From Bacteroidota bacterium (GTDB taxonomy: Bacteria > Bacteroidota > Bacteroidia > Chitinophagales > Chitinophagaceae), in assembly GCA_023415275.1 (NCBI GenBank), contig JAEZLJ010000052.1, positions 1 to 64,000 of the forward strand: a DNA stretch of 64,000 bases, given 5' to 3'. Position numbers and translations under genes: made by a program. Shown in pieces: positions 62,501-64,000 of the stretch (within the stretch, counting starts at the first letter, position 1; each line of letters opens with the position of its first letter). A model generated the notes under the pieces. That model was given only the letters and a program-made list of their open reading frames with translations, was not told the origin of the DNA and made no database searches.

Positions 62501-64000
62501 AGGAACCAGTAATACCATTATCTGATGTAGCGGGCAATGCCGGAACTGCGGCTCCTGCACAAATGGTCAATGAAGTACCAAAACTGAAGGCAGGTGTGAT
62601 ATTGGGATTGACAGTGACAGTAAAGGTGGTGGTAGTAGCGCATTGTCCTGCACCAGGGGTGAATGTATATACAGCGGAAGCCTGGTTGTCAACAACTGCA
62701 GGATTCCAGTTACCTGTAATTCCATTATCCGATGTGGTAGGCAATGCAGGCACCGCACCCCCTGCACATATGGTCAATGAGCTGCCAAAACTAAAAGATG
62801 GTGGTATATTAGGCGCTACTGTAACTGTAAATGTGGTATTCACAGCGCACTGACCGGCAGTGGGTGTGAATGTATAGGTAGCTGAATTTTGATTGTCAAC
62901 TGTAGCGGGGTTCCAGGTGCCTGTAATACCATTATCAGATGTTCCGGGTAATGCCGGAACAGACCCTCCTGCACAAATATTTAAAGAAGTCCCAAAAGGA
63001 AATGAAGGGGTCACATTTGGATTCACCGTAACAGTAAATGTAGCAGTGGTAGCACACTGTCCTGCTGTAGGTGTAAAAGTATACACACCGGAATTCTGGT
63101 TATCTACTGTAGCTGGACTCCAGCTACCTGTAATGCCATTGTCCGAAGTGGTTGGCAAAGTTGGAACTGCCTGACCTGCACATATAGTAAGTGAAGAACC
63201 AAAGGCAAATGTGGGTGGAATATTTGGTGTAACTGTTACCGTAAATGTTGTTGGGTTGGCGCATTGACCTGCATTCGGCGTAAACGTGTAAGTACCTGAA
63301 TTTTGATTATCCACTACTGCAGGACTCCAGGTGCCACTGATACCATTGGTGGAAGTATTAGGCAATGCCGGTACAGTTCCTCCTGCACAAATAGTGAGTG
63401 AAGTGCCAAAGCTGAACGTAGGTGTCACCTTTGGATTTACTGTAACGGTAATGGTGGTTGGCAATCCGCACTGTCCTGCATTAGGTGTGAAAGTATAGGT
63501 GCCTGAGTTTTGATTATTTATAACAGCAGGATTCCAAGTTCCTGATATACCATTAGTTGAAGTAGTGGGTAGTACGGGCGCCGTAGAACCAGCACAGAAA
63601 GGAGCGATCTTGTTAAACTTAGGTGTAAACAGCGGGTTGGATAAGATCACGCCTGTATTCAGGTCTGTGTTGCAACCACTGCTTGTAATGGTAAAATCTG
63701 AATAGGTGCCTGCATTCAGGCCTGTGATATTCACCTCACCGGCAGCATTAGCTGTTAAATTGAGTGGTCCTACCGCCACCCCATCATCAGAATAGCTGAT
63801 GTTGTAAGTAACACCGGTAACAAGACCCTTGATGTTAATAAAACCTTCAGTGCCATTGCACGTGGTTGGATTATAGCTGGCCAGCTCAGGTGCCTGGATG
63901 GAAAAGAAGGCTTTGTAATTGGCACCACCATTATTTAAGGTGATGGTTTCATTACACAAACTGGTGGAGCTGCCTGAGCCTGTCACATCATAATATATTT
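59556..64000 (-). CDS. Giant repeat adhesin with T9SS type-B sorting domain (N-terminus outside window)
   Basis: At least 1480 residues. The frame is open at the right edge with no stop, so the start lies beyond the window. After ~120 residues of beta-rich sequence come seventeen repeats of ~69 residues (see the repeat entry). A short linker and a region with S-I-G-G-C-A-G-T-P-E-T-Y-E-I-T-V-N-P follow. The C-terminal ~85 residues start F-V-P-N-V-F-S-P-N-G-D-G and contain I-Y-N-Q-W-G-Q-E-I-F, the type-B T9SS signal. With the SprF and PorE-like genes behind it, this is an SprB-like cell-surface protein, likely an adhesin or gliding filament. Confidence 0.93.
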   Translation of the reverse strand, partial: IYYDVTGSGSSTSLCNETITLNNGGANYKAFFSIQAPELASYNPTTCNGTEGFINIKGLVTGVTYNISYSDDGVAVGPLNLTANAAGEVNITGLNAGTYSDFTITSSGCNTDLNTGVILSNPLFTPKFNKIAPFCAGSTAPVLPTTSTNGISGTWNPAVINNQNSGTYTFTPNAGQCGLPTTITVTVNPKVTPTFSFGTSLTICAGGTVPALPNTSTNGISGTWSPAVVDNQNSGTYTFTPNAGQCANPTTFTVTVTPNIPPTFAFGSSLTICAGQAVPTLPTTSDNGITGSWSPATVDNQNSGVYTFTPTAGQCATTATFTVTVNPNVTPSFPFGTSLNICAGGSVPALPGTSDNGITGTWNPATVDNQNSATYTFTPTAGQCAVNTTFTVTVAPNIPPSFSFGSSLTICAGGAVPALPTTSDNGITGNWNPAVVDNQASAVYTFTPGAGQCATTTTFTVTVNPNITPAFSFGTSLTICAGAAVPALPATSDNGITGSWSPATVDNQNSGIYTFTPSAEQCAVTTTFTVTVNPNVTPTFSFGTSLNICAGGTVPALPATSQEGITGTWSPATVDNNASGTYTFTPATGQCAVNTSFSVTVAPNIPPSFAFGSSLTICAGGTVPALPATSDNGINGTWNPAVVDDQNSATYTFTPTAGQCATTASFAVTVNPIVTPAFAFGTTLSICAGGSVPVLPGTSTNGITGTWSPATVDNQNSATYTFTPGAGQCATTTSFTVSVNSNTPPLFSFGTSLTICAGGSVPTLPGTSDNGIAGTWNPATVDNQASATYTFTPAAGQCATAATFTVTVNPNISPLFAFGTSLSVCAGGTVPALPGTSDNGINGTWSPATVDNNASGTYTFTPATGQCAVSATFTVTVNPNVTPTFSFGTSLTVCEGGTVPALPTSSDNGINGTWSPATVDNQVSESYVFTPAAGQCATTTSFDVTVSPNTIPIFSIGSSLTICAGAYVPALPTTSDNGVAGTWSPATVDNQASGTYTFTPSAGQCAITATFTVTVNPNITPSFAFGTSMTICAGSGAPSLPAVSDNGITGSWNPATADDQNSATYTFTPTAGQCAVATTFTLTVKPNVAPSFAFGSTMTICAGSGGPVLPTTSDNGITGTWNPAVADDQNTATYTFTPAAGQCASGNATFTLNVTPITIPTFAFGTSMTICTGSSVPVLPATSDNGLNGSWSPATVSNQASAIYTFTPVNVPGKCISTVKFNVTVNPILTPTFDFGTAQVICSGSTVPVLPTTSNNGIKGTWSPAVVSNQASAVYTFTTDAGQCAAPNATFTVTVPPVATVNTVKDTTVNDGDLLPAYTVAGTPSSGVTYTWINSNPSIGLAATGTGNVPAFTANNKGNTPIKSTITITPSIGGCAGTPETYEITVNPLDKDVFVPNVFSPNGDGRNDKLFVYGNYISQVDMHIYNQWGQEIFIIDSKTKGWDGTYKGKPQPVGVYVYAMKVVMTDGRTISTKGSITLVR
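60083..63617 (-). repeat. Seventeen ~207-base in-frame repeats in the adhesin gene
   Basis: Each ~69-residue unit reads roughly F-x-F-G-T-S-L-T-I-C-A-G-G, then V-P-A-L-P-x-T-S-D-N-G-I, G-T-W-x-P-A-T-V-D-N-Q, Y-T-F-T-P-x-A-G-Q-C and T-F-T-V-T-V-N-P-N. Two cysteines per unit (I-C-A-G and G-Q-C) are conserved and probably form one disulfide per domain. The first unit and the last two to three are the most diverged, while the middle ones are nearly interchangeable. Confidence 0.92.

Noticed and set aside
60031..63174. Series of plus-strand frames with periodic similar translations
   Set aside because: Antisense shadows of the adhesin repeats; they share the 207-base period and have no independent starts or domains.

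Overview
The window is chromosomal DNA from a Bacteroidota bacterium, most likely of the Chitinophagaceae type. The signs are Bacteroidota-style lipoproteins (short signal peptide followed by S-C-Q-K), two giant surface proteins ending in type IX secretion (T9SS) type-B sorting domains, a PorP/SprF protein paired with an OmpA protein, an Oar-like TonB-dependent receptor, LytS/LytTR signalling, and an almost complete lack of Shine-Dalgarno sequences. The family-level placement is inference from gene content. No CRISPR array, prophage or rRNA was seen; one tRNA is cut by the left edge.

Layout. 1-1 kb: a partial tRNA (probably Asn) and a DJ-1/PfpI protein. 1.2-15 kb: a sugar-acid catabolic locus bracketed by two paralogous lipoprotein genes in direct orientation. 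On the minus strand, read from 9.8 to 2.0 kb, come an SDR, a fumarylacetoacetase-fold hydrolase, a second SDR, a TauE/SafE-type permease, a DHDPS-fold lyase, a sodium/solute symporter, an enolase-superfamily dehydratase and a secreted SGNH hydrolase. A divergent AraC-type regulator (9.9 kb), an SMP-30 lactonase (11-12 kb) and a lipoprotein with a probable alpha/alpha toroid (12.2-13.8 kb) complete it. Together they suggest uptake of a sugar or sugar acid, lactone opening, dehydration, oxidation and C-C cleavage to pyruvate plus a small acid, as in the non-phosphorylating L-fucose and L-rhamnose routes. The substrate cannot be read from the sequence.

15-30 kb: small enzymes and envelope proteins, two NTF2-like secreted proteins (one followed by a tandem array grown from its own 3' end), a zinc-ribbon/TPR protein next to a small HExxH membrane protease, a decayed gene, a beta-propeller lipoprotein, two histidine kinases (one with a plant-type ethylene-binding membrane domain), and an ECF sigma factor with a membrane partner. 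30.6-33.5 kb: an overlapping three-gene operon of two LytS-type kinases and one LytTR regulator. 33.5-37 kb: repeat-rich DNA, a TIM-barrel lipoprotein, and a RAYT transposase surrounded by its REP palindromes and the remnant of a second copy.

37-56 kb: ankyrin-repeat protein, several large lipoproteins, a 1652-residue PKD-domain T9SS cargo, an outer-membrane barrel, a 1088-residue TonB-dependent receptor, YccF, DUF4349 and DUF4846 proteins. 56.4 kb to the right edge: a minus-strand T9SS module of an adhesin with seventeen ~69-residue repeats (N-terminus outside the window), a PorP/SprF protein and a PorE-like OmpA protein, closed by a perfect palindromic terminator.

The most notable points are a circularly permuted SGNH hydrolase, the ethylene-receptor-like kinase, the REP/RAYT cluster, the repeat adhesin module, and the gene-end-derived tandem array at 15.86-16.26 kb. 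Gene starts were moved to internal ATGs where the longest frame began at a TTG or GTG and a signal peptide or natural N-terminus begins downstream.
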